From Bacteroidota bacterium (lineage in GTDB: Bacteria; Bacteroidota; Bacteroidia; NS11-12g; UBA955), in contig CANMBF010000022.1 of assembly GCA_947496065.1 (NCBI GenBank), positions 1 to 42,824 on the forward strand: DNA of 42,824 bases, given 5' to 3'. Below, piece by piece: positions 1-9,525 of the stretch. Each line of letters begins with the position of its first letter. The stretch's first letter is position 1. Below the pieces are notes generated by a model, which saw only the letters and a list, made by a program, of their open reading frames with translations, did not search any database and was not told where the DNA came from. The translations under genes and the position numbers were made by a program.

Positions 1-3000
1 GTAAGTTCCAAAATTAAATCCAATAATAATTCCAAAAATGAAGATATTGCAATTATTGGAATGGCCGGTAGATTTCCAGGTGCCTCTTCAGTTGAAGTCT
101 TTTGGGAAAATCTTAAATTAGGTAAAGAATCTATTAGGTTTTTTACCAATGAAGAGTTAGACAGAAATATAACTGATAGCGTTAAAAATGATCCAGACTA
201 TGTTGCTGCAAGAGGTATTATAGATGATGCAGATAAATTCGATGCTGCATTTTTTGGAATCAATGCAAAATTGGCGAGTCTAATGGATCCTCAACAAAGG
301 GTTTTTATGGAGATTGCTTGGGAGGTTTTAGAAAAATCTGGGCACGCTCCTGAAATTTATGATGGCACCATTGGCGTGTTTGCAGGTTCTGGAAACAATA
401 CTTATTATCTTAATAACGTTCATTCCAATCAAAAGCTTATTAACCAAGTTGGTGGATTTCAAGTTATGACCGTAAACGAAAAAGATTATGTGGCATCACG
501 AACTGCCTATGAGCTTAATTTGAAGGGACCAGCCGTTAGCGTTTATTCCGGATGTTCTACTTCATTGTTAGCCGTTTCTCAGGCTTCAGAGAGCTTAAGG
601 AATGGTCAGTGCGATGCTGCCATTGCTGGTGGTGTAAGTGTAACAGTTCCAATTTATAGCGGTCAGATATATCAAGAAGGGGCCATGTTTAGTTCGGATG
701 GCCATTGTAAACCATTTGATGATTCTGCGACAGGCACTGTATTTAGTGATGGCGCTGGTGTGGTGTTGTTAAAATGTCTTAAAAATGCGATTCAAGATGG
801 TGATACCATCTATGGTGTAATAAAGGGTGTGGGTGTCAATAATGATGGAAGTGGTAAGGGTAGTTTTACCGCGCCGAGCGCCGAGGGCCAAGCAGGTGCT
901 ATTAGCATGGCTTTACAAAATGCGAATATTGATCCTTCCACAATTCAATACATTGAAACCCACGGAACCGCCACTCCTCTCGGTGACCCGATAGAAATTG
1001 AAGGTTTAAATTTGGCCTTTGGAAATCAGATTAAAAACCAATTTTGTGCCATCGGTTCAGTTAAGGGAAATATTGGCCATCTAACAGCAGCAGCAGGTGT
1101 AACAGGTTTAATAAAAACTACACTTTCGCTTTACCATAAAATATTACCAGCTTCTATTGGATATACAAAACCGAATCGTCACATCAATTTTGCAAACAGT
1201 CCATTTTATGTTAACGATAAACTAAAACCATGGGATTCAGATACCATTAGAAGGGCTGGTGTTAGTTCATTTGGAGTAGGTGGTACAAACGTTCATGTGG
1301 TTTTAGAAGCGTATGAAAATATAATTCTAGATTCAGAAAAAACAGAAGGATATCAACTTATTTCTTGGTCGGCTAAAAGTCCAGAGAGCAAAGAAAAGTT
1401 CGGAAAGCTATTGTCAGAGCGAATAAGAACCAATCGAGAATTAAAAATTGCTGATGTCGGCTACACCTTACAAACAACTCGAACAGATTTTAATCACAGA
1501 AGGTTTGTTTTAGCATCTTCGAATGAGGATTTTATAAATCAAATGCTTTTAGAAACTATTTCGGGAGCAGATTCAAAGATTTTAAGTGAAAAGCCCGATG
1601 AAGTAATTTTTACTTATCCAGGGCAGGGTGCACAGTACATCAATATGGGTCGAGAACTTTATGAAAGTGAAGTAATTTACAGAGATACTATTGATGAATG
1701 TGCTGCCATACTTAATCAATATTTAAATACGGATATAAGGGACATTATTTTTTCTATTGAGAATAAAGGTGTTGCAGATGAAATATTAAAAAATACTAAA
1801 TATACCCAATCTGCAATATTCATTACAGAATATGCCTTATCGAAATTATGGATGAGTTGGGGTATACAACCAACAATTTTCTGTGGACATAGCATTGGTG
1901 AGTTTGTTGGAGCTTGTTTGGCCGGTGTTTTTTCTTTAGAAGATGCTTTATATCTTATAGCTATGAGAGGCATAATTGTAAGTCAATTACCCTCAGGTAG
2001 CATGTTATCTGTAAGAATAGAGGAAACTTACCTCATAAACATTCTGCCAAAAAGTTTATCACTCGCTGCAACCAATAGTAACAAATTATGTGTGGTGGCA
2101 GGTTGCGACGAAGATGTGGCAATGTTTTCAAAACAATTGGATGGTCTAGAAATTCCAAATAGAGTATTGATTACTAGCCATGCATTCCATTCTCATATGA
2201 TGGATCCTGCTGTAATTGAATTTAAAGAAATACTTAAAAAAGTAAAACTTAATAGACCTAACAAACCAATTATATCAACAGTTACAGGTACTTGGTTAAA
2301 AGAAGATGAAGCTATTGATATTGATTATTGGGCCAACCATTTAAGAAATACAGTAAAGTTTTCTGCCGCATTGGATACAATTTCTACATTTGAAAATCCA
2401 TTGATATTGGAAGTTGGGCCGGGTAATGTGACAGCCACGTTGGCAAAACAACAATTAGCAGGAAAGAATATTAATATTTTTAGCAGTCTTGAAAGATCTG
2501 ATACAAACACCGAAAAATACATCATTTTAAAGGCTTTAGGTAATCTGTGGCTATGTGGTTTAAAACCCAATTGGGATAATTACTACAATAGCCAAATTAG
2601 AAAAATTGTGCTTTTGCCAACGTATGCCTTTGATAAAAAGACATTGTGGGTCGAACCTATTAAAAATTTAATAGACAATAATTATAAACCTAAACTAGAA
2701 AATAATTCTATATTTGAAGACGTTAAAACATCTGAAAAATCTTCGATTCAAAAAACTGAAAACATGAGAAAAGACAAGCTTTTTAACAAAATTTTACAAT
2801 TACTTGAGGATGCATCAGGATTAGAAATGAGCAATGTGAATCCTAAAATGAGTTTTCTAGAAATAGGACTTGACTCATTACTTTTAACACAAGTTGCGAT
2901 CACATTTAAAAAGGAATTTGGATTGCCCATAACGTTTAGGCAACTTAATGATTCGCTTGCCACACCCGAACTTTTAATTGAATATTTAGATTCAAATTTG

Positions 3001-4785
3001 TCTGTGGATGATTACAAAGAATTAACCGTTAATAATGAATTAAATTCAGTTACATCCCCAATAAATGACTCAGCAATCAATTTAATTGCACAACAAATAC
3101 AAATGTTAACCCAACAAGTTGCATTGATGCAAAATAAAGGTGGTGTTTTGAATTCAACTATTCCATTGCCTATTTCTGTAAATGGAAATAGTCAAATTAT
3201 CACAAATGATTTAAGTCCCGAGGAGGCCGAAGAAATAAAAAAACCATTCGGTGCAACAGCCAGAATTGAAAAGCAAAAGGTCGACTTAAATTCTAAACAA
3301 GCAGCCTTCCTTCAAGATTTTACAAAACTATACAATCAAAAAACAATTAAGAGTAAGCAATATGCTCAAAAATACAGAGCGACAATGGCCGATCCTAGGG
3401 TCGTTTCTGGATTTAGGCCTTTAACAAAAGACATTGTTTATCCATTGGTTGTTAATAAATCAAAAGGCAGCAGATTGTGGGATATTGATGGCAATGAATA
3501 CATCGATGCATTGAATGGATTTGGCTCTTCTATGCTCGGTCATCAGCCTGATTTTATAAAAAATGCATTAATTAATCAAATTGAAAATGGATATGAAGTC
3601 GGTCCTCAACACGCATTAGCAGGCGAGGTTTGCGATTTAATTTGTGAATTAACAGGACATGAGCGTTCTGCACTTTGCAGCACAGGCTCTGAGGCAGTTC
3701 TTGGAACCATGAGAATTGCTAGAACTGTAACAGGAAGATCTTTAATTGTGGCTTTCAATGGTTCATACCATGGCATTGTGGATGAAGTCATTGTTAGAGG
3801 TACTAAAAAACTCAAGTCATATCCTGCAGCGCCAGGCATTATGCCTGAAGCTGTGCAGAAAATGATTATTCTTGATTATGGAACAGAGGAAAGTTTAAAA
3901 ATTATAAAAGAGCGTGCGCATGAATTAGCAGCAGTTTTGGTTGAACCCATACAAAGCAGAAGACCAGAATTTGTACCCATTGATTTTTTAAAGGAGGTTA
4001 GAAAAATAACAGCTGCATCTGGAACAGCGTTGATATTCGATGAAGTTATAACGGGATTTAGAATGCATCCAGGTGGTGCGCAAGCATTATTTGAAATAAA
4101 GGCCGATTTAGGATCCTATGGCAAGGTTGTAGGGGCGGGCATTCCAATTGGAGTTATCGCTGGTAAAAAAGAATTTATGGATGCACTTGACGGTGGATTT
4201 TGGCAATATGGTGATGATTCGTATCCTGAAATAGGCGTCACCTATTTTGCAGGTACCTTTGTTAGACATCCTCTAGCATTGGCTGCTGCTAAGGCATCGC
4301 TAGCCTATATGAAGGTGAAGGGTGTCGCATTACAAAATTCAATAACCGCTAAAACAATAAGGTTAGCAAATGTCTTAAACGCTGAGTTTGAAAAATATCA
4401 ACTGCCGATATTTGTTGCTCACTATGGCTCATTATGGAAAATTAAATACAAAGAAGAAATTCAATATAGTGAGTTACTTTTCTCATTATTAAGATTTGAA
4501 GGCATTCATATTTGGGATGGTTTTCCATGTTTCATAACTGAAGCTCATAGTGAAGAAGAAATTGATATTATTATTAGGATGTTTCAAAAATCCATTCAAA
4601 TTTTGATTCAGAATGAATTTTATCAGCAGCATAAGGCTTCCACAACCAACACAATTTTCAATGCACAAAATCCACCTATTCCTGGAGCAAAATTAGGTAG
4701 AGATAAGAATGGCGACCCTGCATGGTTTATAAACGATCCAAATCAACCTGGCAAATTTTTACAACTTAATTTTTCAGAAGTATAA
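1..4785 (+). CDS. Hybrid polyketide synthase module KS-AT-ACP-aminotransferase (5' end outside window)
   Basis: This is a type I PKS module that extends an acyl chain with malonyl-CoA and then transaminates the beta-keto thioester to a beta-amino thioester. The reading frame is open to base 1 and the residues before the first ATG (61) already belong to the KS start (EDIAIIG), so the true start lies upstream. Residues are numbered from base 61. KS runs to about 415, with Cys165 (SGCSTS), His301 (THGTATPLGDP) and His340 (GNIGH). AT spans about 510-830, with Ser611 in GHSIG and the HAFH motif at 707-710 that marks malonyl specificity. ACP has Ser939 (GLDSL). A Gln-rich linker lies at 1010-1040. 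The class III PLP aminotransferase covers about 1110-1510, with Asp1327 (FDEVITGF) and Lys1355 (GKVVGAG). The C-terminal tail (PGAKLGRDKNGDPAWF) is the linker seen after such aminotransferases in McyE/MycA-type enzymes. The stop abuts the ATG of the next gene, indicating an operon. All catalytic residues are present. The starter unit cannot be seen. Confidence 0.93.
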   Translation, partial: VSSKIKSNNNSKNEDIAIIGMAGRFPGASSVEVFWENLKLGKESIRFFTNEELDRNITDSVKNDPDYVAARGIIDDADKFDAAFFGINAKLASLMDPQQRVFMEIAWEVLEKSGHAPEIYDGTIGVFAGSGNNTYYLNNVHSNQKLINQVGGFQVMTVNEKDYVASRTAYELNLKGPAVSVYSGCSTSLLAVSQASESLRNGQCDAAIAGGVSVTVPIYSGQIYQEGAMFSSDGHCKPFDDSATGTVFSDGAGVVLLKCLKNAIQDGDTIYGVIKGVGVNNDGSGKGSFTAPSAEGQAGAISMALQNANIDPSTIQYIETHGTATPLGDPIEIEGLNLAFGNQIKNQFCAIGSVKGNIGHLTAAAGVTGLIKTTLSLYHKILPASIGYTKPNRHINFANSPFYVNDKLKPWDSDTIRRAGVSSFGVGGTNVHVVLEAYENIILDSEKTEGYQLISWSAKSPESKEKFGKLLSERIRTNRELKIADVGYTLQTTRTDFNHRRFVLASSNEDFINQMLLETISGADSKILSEKPDEVIFTYPGQGAQYINMGRELYESEVIYRDTIDECAAILNQYLNTDIRDIIFSIENKGVADEILKNTKYTQSAIFITEYALSKLWMSWGIQPTIFCGHSIGEFVGACLAGVFSLEDALYLIAMRGIIVSQLPSGSMLSVRIEETYLINILPKSLSLAATNSNKLCVVAGCDEDVAMFSKQLDGLEIPNRVLITSHAFHSHMMDPAVIEFKEILKKVKLNRPNKPIISTVTGTWLKEDEAIDIDYWANHLRNTVKFSAALDTISTFENPLILEVGPGNVTATLAKQQLAGKNINIFSSLERSDTNTEKYIILKALGNLWLCGLKPNWDNYYNSQIRKIVLLPTYAFDKKTLWVEPIKNLIDNNYKPKLENNSIFEDVKTSEKSSIQKTENMRKDKLFNKILQLLEDASGLEMSNVNPKMSFLEIGLDSLLLTQVAITFKKEFGLPITFRQLNDSLATPELLIEYLDSNLSVDDYKELTVNNELNSVTSPINDSAINLIAQQIQMLTQQVALMQNKGGVLNSTIPLPISVNGNSQIITNDLSPEEAEEIKKPFGATARIEKQKVDLNSKQAAFLQDFTKLYNQKTIKSKQYAQKYRATMADPRVVSGFRPLTKDIVYPLVVNKSKGSRLWDIDGNEYIDALNGFGSSMLGHQPDFIKNALINQIENGYEVGPQHALAGEVCDLICELTGHERSALCSTGSEAVLGTMRIARTVTGRSLIVAFNGSYHGIVDEVIVRGTKKLKSYPAAPGIMPEAVQKMIILDYGTEESLKIIKERAHELAAVLVEPIQSRRPEFVPIDFLKEVRKITAASGTALIFDEVITGFRMHPGGAQALFEIKADLGSYGKVVGAGIPIGVIAGKKEFMDALDGGFWQYGDDSYPEIGVTYFAGTFVRHPLALAAAKASLAYMKVKGVALQNSITAKTIRLANVLNAEFEKYQLPIFVAHYGSLWKIKYKEEIQYSELLFSLLRFEGIHIWDGFPCFITEAHSEEEIDIIIRMFQKSIQILIQNEFYQQHKASTTNTIFNAQNPPIPGAKLGRDKNGDPAWFINDPNQPGKFLQLNFSEV

Positions 4786-5370
4786 ATGGATTCAAAGGAT
4801 TCTTTTATTAATGCCAATCCAACTGAATTCAACCCTTTTTTAGGAGCTGAAATACTAAATGTTATTCCTACCACTGAATCGCAAATGGAAATTTGGCTGT
4901 CTTGCACCTTGGGAGGTGACGATGCCAACAGAGCCTTCAATGAATCTATTTCCTTAAAATTTAATGGGAGCCTTAACATCAAAGCATTTGAAGAATCACT
5001 CGTTTCTATAATTTATAGGCATGAATCGCTACATTCTGCATTTAGTGCAGATGGTAGTCAAATGATTGTATTTAAGGAAATGCCTTTTCTTTATGATTTC
5101 ATTGATATTTCAAACCTTGGAAAATCTGAAATTGGCGCTAAACTTGATGAATTTGTTAAGGAAGAGGCCTATTTTATTTTTGATTTATTAAATGGCCCAC
5201 TCACTAAGTTTAAATTAATAAAGTTATCAGAGTCAGAATATTTCTTTATTTTTAATGCCCACCATATAATTTGTGACGGTTGGTCTTTAGGTATAATCCT
5301 TCAAGATTTAAGCAAATATTACAATGCCTATGCAATTAACGTACTGCCAAATATAGAGCAACCTACCTAA
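4786..5370 (+). CDS. NRPS fragment 1: N-terminal lobe of a condensation domain, ends at premature TAA
   Basis: This 194-residue piece begins at the ATG directly following the PKS stop. It carries the N-lobe of a condensation domain, including the catalytic HHIICDG motif at residues 159-165. The start region (IWLSCTLGGDDANRAFNES) resembles C domains placed after PKS aminotransferase modules, consistent with accepting a beta-amino acyl donor. It stops at 5368-5370, about halfway through the domain; the same frame continues immediately with FSEYAIEQ, which matches the intact paralog. Alone it lacks the acceptor lobe and is unlikely to work, unless the stop is read through or the two lobes assemble as separate chains. 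Confidence 0.75.
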   Translation: MDSKDSFINANPTEFNPFLGAEILNVIPTTESQMEIWLSCTLGGDDANRAFNESISLKFNGSLNIKAFEESLVSIIYRHESLHSAFSADGSQMIVFKEMPFLYDFIDISNLGKSEIGAKLDEFVKEEAYFIFDLLNGPLTKFKLIKLSESEYFFIFNAHHIICDGWSLGIILQDLSKYYNAYAINVLPNIEQPT

Positions 5371-5430
5371 TTTAGTGAGTATGCAATAGAGCAAGCAAGC
5401 TTTGTAAAAAGCAAAAGTTACGAAACTAAT

Positions 5431-8400
5431 TTGAAGTATTGGGTTGATAAACATATTAGTGAGGTGCCTGAATTAAATCTTCCTTTCGATTTTAATAGAC
5501 CTTTAAAGAAAACATACACAAGCAGCAGAATTGATGTCTTATTGAAACCGCATATTGTAAATGCAATAAAATCCATTGGATTGAAGGAAGGCTGCAGTAT
5601 GGTCAATACACTTTTAGCCGCATTTGAATTATTTCTCGCTAAGATTACAGGTCAGTCTGATATAATTGTTGGTCTGCCAGCGGCCGATCAATCTGCATCA
5701 GGTCAATTGAATTTAGTTGGCCATTGTGTCAATTTATTACCGCTAAAAAGTAAAATTAATTACGAAATAAATTTCCCTGAATATCTCAAATATAGAAAGT
5801 CCGAAATACTTGATGCCTATGATCATCAACAATTTACATTTGGTAGTTTACTTAAAAATTTAAAGCTAAATAGGGATCCTTCTCGCACACCACTTCTTCC
5901 TGTTGTATTTAATGTGGATATGGAAATGGACCAGGGTGTTAATTTTTCTAATTTAACTTACCAAATTATTAGCAATGCGAAGGCATTTAGAAATTTTGAA
6001 TTTTCATTAAATGTTTGGGGCAATGATGAAAACCTACAATTAGAATGGTCTTATAACAATCAATTATTTGAAAAAAGTAAAATCGAAAAGATAATAGATG
6101 ATTTCGACACTTTGTTAGTTTCCATTTCGCAAGACCCCAAACAAAAAATAGAAGCATTAATTCAAACACAAATTTCAAAAAGTCCTTTTCAAAAAGTTGA
6201 AAATTTTATTCAACCCAATCAAATTGAAAAGTCGCGGAACTACTACTTGCAATTGTTTTCGGGTGAACTACCAGTGCTTGATTACCCATATGATTATTCA
6301 AAAAACGCGAATCAACCCTATTCAAAAGGTGTATTTAGTAAAGTGATTGATTTTAAACTGTTTTCAAGTTTACAATCCTATCTAACAACTGAACATACAA
6401 CATTCCCTGCGATTGCTTTAAGTTTGGTTGATTTATTAATTTATAAATATTCTGGTGAAACTGATATTATTGTCGGATTAAAGCTAAGCGATTCGAAAAC
6501 CCAAGCGATTCGTTCAACAATATCCAATGAAAAGAGTTTAAAAACACTAATTTTTCAGAATCAAGTTCACTTAACAAAAGGAATAGAATATTCAGACTAT
6601 ACTGTCGCAAATTTATTACGTGAATTAAAAGTAAATGCGATAGGAGATGGCAATGGATTATTTGAAATACGCATTAGCATCGAAGACGAATCATCTTCAT
6701 TGCATTTAAGCGATTATTCAGAAGAAATACTTGGCCAGCCAAATTTGCATTTCAAGTTTATCAAACTTTCAAACGCTTTAAGTATTGAATTAATATATAA
6801 TTGTTCATTACTAGAATCGACAACAGCAGAAAGAATTTTAGAACATTTAGAAGGCCTCTTAAATGCGCTGTTACAAAACATTGAGGCACCAATTAAAACC
6901 CTAGATTATATCAGTAATTCTGAAAGGGAATTATTAATAGAGAAGTTTAATCAGACAACTTGCGAATTTTCAAAAGATGAAACCATAACGCACTTATTTG
7001 AAAGTCAAGTCGCTAAAACACCAGGCAATATTGCTTTAGTATTTGAAGATTCAAAATACACTTATGCCGAATTGAATAACATTGCCAATCAGTTAGGTCA
7101 ATACATAAGGAATACGTATTCAATTCAGGCAGATGATTTAATAGGTATTAAGTTAGACCGAAGTGAATGGTTAATAATTTCAATTATAGGTATATTGAAA
7201 AGTGGCGGAGCCTATGTACCTATTGATCCTGAATATCCGCAGGAGCGAATAGATTATTTAACACAAAATAGCCAATGCAAATTAGTAATAGATTCAGAAT
7301 TATTATCTAAATTTATTGAAGAATCAGCTAACTATAGCACATCTAATTTAATAAGCATAAATAAGAGTGGTGATTTAGTGTATGTTATTTATACATCTGG
7401 CTCTACTGGGCAACCAAAGGGTGTAATGGTTGAGCATAGAAATTTGATAAATTATAGTAATTGGTTAATTGAAAGATTTAAATTAACTGATGTTGACGAA
7501 ACTGTTTTATTGTCAAGTTATACTTGGGATGGGGTCAATACTAACTTATATGGATCTCTGCTATCAGGAGGCACCTTACATATACTTGCAAGTTCTATCA
7601 TAAAATCGCCAAAAGAATTGGCGGCATATATTGACAATAATAATATTAGTTTCATTAAAATTACACCGTCTCATTTAAATTTATTGCTTTTAGATAATGA
7701 AAGTTATAAAAGATTTATTAATGCCAATAAACTAAGACTTATTATCATTGGTGGTGAAAAAATAAAGCATGTTGATATAGATAGAATAAAAAGAGATAAT
7801 GGTTCAATTATAATAGTCAACCACTATGGACCAACTGAAACCACTGTTGGTGTTATTTATTCTGAGATTTCAAAATTGGGGGCAAAAATTCCAATTGGCT
7901 TACCAATTAATAATACGCAAGTTTATATACTGGATTCTAACAAATTGTTAAGTCCTATTGGTGTTAAAGGAGAGATTTTTATCGGAGGTGATAGTGTAAC
8001 TAGAGGATACCTTAACAATAGTCGATTGACAGAAGAAAAATTCATAAAAAATCCTTTTAAAAATGGGGGTTTATTATACAGTTCTGGCGATGTAGCAAAA
8101 AGGTTAAGTAATGGTCAAATAGACTATATTGGAAGAAAAGACTTCCAGCTGAAAATTAGAGGCTACAGGGTTGAACCTGGCGAAATTGAAAATATTATTG
8201 CTGATTATTCTGGTATTGAAAAAGCAATTGTTATCGTAAAAGATAATGATGAAAATCAAAATATTTGTGCCTTTTTTATTGCTAACCAAACAATAGATAG
8301 AATAGACCTAAGAAATTTTGTTTCTAAAAGATTACCATCTTTTATGATTCCAAGTTTTTTTGAACAGATTGATGAGATTCCAATTCTTCCCAATGGTAAA

Positions 8401-8661
8401 ATAAATCGAAAACAATTAGAGAACTTCAAGATTGAGTTCAAACATAGTATTGATAATGAGATTAATTCGGAGACAGAAAAGTTTGTGTCTAAAATATGGC
8501 GTGATTTATTGGGCATTGAAAATATTGATAAAACCGCTAACTTTTTTGAACTTGGTGGACATTCTTTAATTGCAATTAGGGTGGTGATTCGAATTGAAAA
8601 TGAAAGAAAAATCAAATTACCCATGTCCGCTTTATTTTATTTCCTACTATTGAAATGTTAG
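5431..8661 (+). CDS. NRPS fragment 2: C-lobe, extra half-C domain, Asp-like adenylation domain and T domain
   Basis: This is the continuation of the NRPS after the premature stop; the frame is open from 5371, and TTG at 5431 is merely the first possible start. The order is: C-domain C-lobe (NLVGHCVNLLPL), a second C-type C-lobe without any N-lobe (bases about 6230-6925), A domain (about 6940-8420), and T domain with Ser codon at 8563 (LGGHSL). A-domain core motifs are intact: YTSGSTGQPKG, NHYGPTE, YSSGD, KIRGYRVEPGE, NGKINRK. Reading the ten GrsA-based pocket positions by eye (Asp codon at 7528) gives DGTKIGHVGK, which differs from the Asp code DLTKIGHVGK at one site. The end is artificial: a one-base loss near 8638 gives a short wrong-frame tail ending at 8661. 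No dedicated promoter or start is visible, so expression is doubtful. Confidence 0.75.
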   Translation: MKYWVDKHISEVPELNLPFDFNRPLKKTYTSSRIDVLLKPHIVNAIKSIGLKEGCSMVNTLLAAFELFLAKITGQSDIIVGLPAADQSASGQLNLVGHCVNLLPLKSKINYEINFPEYLKYRKSEILDAYDHQQFTFGSLLKNLKLNRDPSRTPLLPVVFNVDMEMDQGVNFSNLTYQIISNAKAFRNFEFSLNVWGNDENLQLEWSYNNQLFEKSKIEKIIDDFDTLLVSISQDPKQKIEALIQTQISKSPFQKVENFIQPNQIEKSRNYYLQLFSGELPVLDYPYDYSKNANQPYSKGVFSKVIDFKLFSSLQSYLTTEHTTFPAIALSLVDLLIYKYSGETDIIVGLKLSDSKTQAIRSTISNEKSLKTLIFQNQVHLTKGIEYSDYTVANLLRELKVNAIGDGNGLFEIRISIEDESSSLHLSDYSEEILGQPNLHFKFIKLSNALSIELIYNCSLLESTTAERILEHLEGLLNALLQNIEAPIKTLDYISNSERELLIEKFNQTTCEFSKDETITHLFESQVAKTPGNIALVFEDSKYTYAELNNIANQLGQYIRNTYSIQADDLIGIKLDRSEWLIISIIGILKSGGAYVPIDPEYPQERIDYLTQNSQCKLVIDSELLSKFIEESANYSTSNLISINKSGDLVYVIYTSGSTGQPKGVMVEHRNLINYSNWLIERFKLTDVDETVLLSSYTWDGVNTNLYGSLLSGGTLHILASSIIKSPKELAAYIDNNNISFIKITPSHLNLLLLDNESYKRFINANKLRLIIIGGEKIKHVDIDRIKRDNGSIIIVNHYGPTETTVGVIYSEISKLGAKIPIGLPINNTQVYILDSNKLLSPIGVKGEIFIGGDSVTRGYLNNSRLTEEKFIKNPFKNGGLLYSSGDVAKRLSNGQIDYIGRKDFQLKIRGYRVEPGEIENIIADYSGIEKAIVIVKDNDENQNICAFFIANQTIDRIDLRNFVSKRLPSFMIPSFFEQIDEIPILPNGKINRKQLENFKIEFKHSIDNEINSETEKFVSKIWRDLLGIENIDKTANFFELGGHSLIAIRVVIRIENERKIKLPMSALFYFLLLKC

Positions 8662-9512
8662 CTAAGCAACTAGAAAAAAATGACAATACATATAAATGGA
8701 AATCTCTAGTGCCAATTAAAACAACTGGAAATAAAGTACCTATTTATATTATTCATGGTGGTGGTTTAGGTGTAATGGTATTTCACCATTTAAGTAAATA
8801 TTTAGATGATCAACAACCTGTGTTTGGCCTGCAAGCCTTAGGAATTGATGGGCAAAACGAACCCTTAGAGACCATTGAAGAAATGGCGAGTTTTTACATT
8901 TCAGAAATATTACAACAAAATCCAAATGGACCATATGCATTAGCAGGGCATTCATCAGGTGGATTAATTGCTTTTGAAATGGCTCAGCAACTCAAATCTT
9001 CTGGAAAGGAAGTAAAATCGTTAACGATTTTTGATTTTAATATAGCTGAAGCAAAACGGACTTATCAATTAAAAGAAAAGTTAGAACGACAAATATTGTT
9101 TTTTATGCCAATACTTTTATTTAATGTTAAATCAATTTTTAGAAATCCGATAAGAACTTTTAAATACTATCTACTCCTATGGAAACTACGTTTGGTAACA
9201 TTAAAAAGACGCATGGGTATAAATTCAAATTCCGAACTAAATCCAGTCTTTATTAATATTGATAAGGCAATTGTTAAAAATGTAGAAGCGATTAAAAATT
9301 ACAATGCTTCAGTTTACCATGGCGATTTGAATTTATTTGTTTCCACAGATAAGGTGGATTTTCAGAAAGATCCTGAATTTTTAGGATGGAGGCAATACAT
9401 TAAGGGAAAAGTACTCGTTTTTAAAGTAAAAGGAGATCATGATGAGATGATTTTACCGCCAAATGTCTTTACATTTGCAGAAATCTACCAACAAATATTA
9501 GATTCCAATTAG
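8655..9512 (+). CDS. Thioesterase domain split from the first NRPS by a frameshift
   Basis: This is an alpha/beta-hydrolase of the type I NRPS thioesterase family, 285 residues from an ATG at 8655. The nucleophile Ser is at residue 100 in GHSSG, an oxyanion-type segment (IHGGGLG) lies near the start, and the catalytic His is in GDHDEMILPPN near the C-terminus. In the paralogous NRPS this domain is continuous with the T domain. Here it is one frame away and its ATG overlaps the upstream TAG (ATGTTAG), so it could be translated by re-initiation as a free thioesterase. Residues before the ATG (FPTIE) still match the paralog's T-TE linker, which shows that the break is recent. It is followed after 13 bp by the next NRPS. 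Confidence 0.8.
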   Translation: MLAKQLEKNDNTYKWKSLVPIKTTGNKVPIYIIHGGGLGVMVFHHLSKYLDDQQPVFGLQALGIDGQNEPLETIEEMASFYISEILQQNPNGPYALAGHSSGGLIAFEMAQQLKSSGKEVKSLTIFDFNIAEAKRTYQLKEKLERQILFFMPILLFNVKSIFRNPIRTFKYYLLLWKLRLVTLKRRMGINSNSELNPVFINIDKAIVKNVEAIKNYNASVYHGDLNLFVSTDKVDFQKDPEFLGWRQYIKGKVLVFKVKGDHDEMILPPNVFTFAEIYQQILDSN

Positions 9513-9525
9513 TTTTATAATTTAA

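Larger units (their letters stand above)
4786..9512 (+). pseudogene. NRPS module C-halfC-A-T-TE disrupted by one nonsense codon and one frameshift
   Basis: Read as one gene, this stretch is collinear from end to end with the intact NRPS at 9526-14259, so it is a tandem duplicate. Two lesions break it. The first is a TAA at 5368-5370, in frame, where the paralog has Ser in a T/A-S-F-S-(E/D)-Y context; TCA to TAA needs one base change. The second is at 8638-8639, where two bases stand in place of a codon between T and TE, so the frame moves and a TAG follows at 8659. The three pieces are listed separately below. The adenylation code reads Asp-like. Either the gene is decaying, or the two differences are sequence errors; the intact long genes elsewhere in the window favour real lesions. 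Confidence 0.8.
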
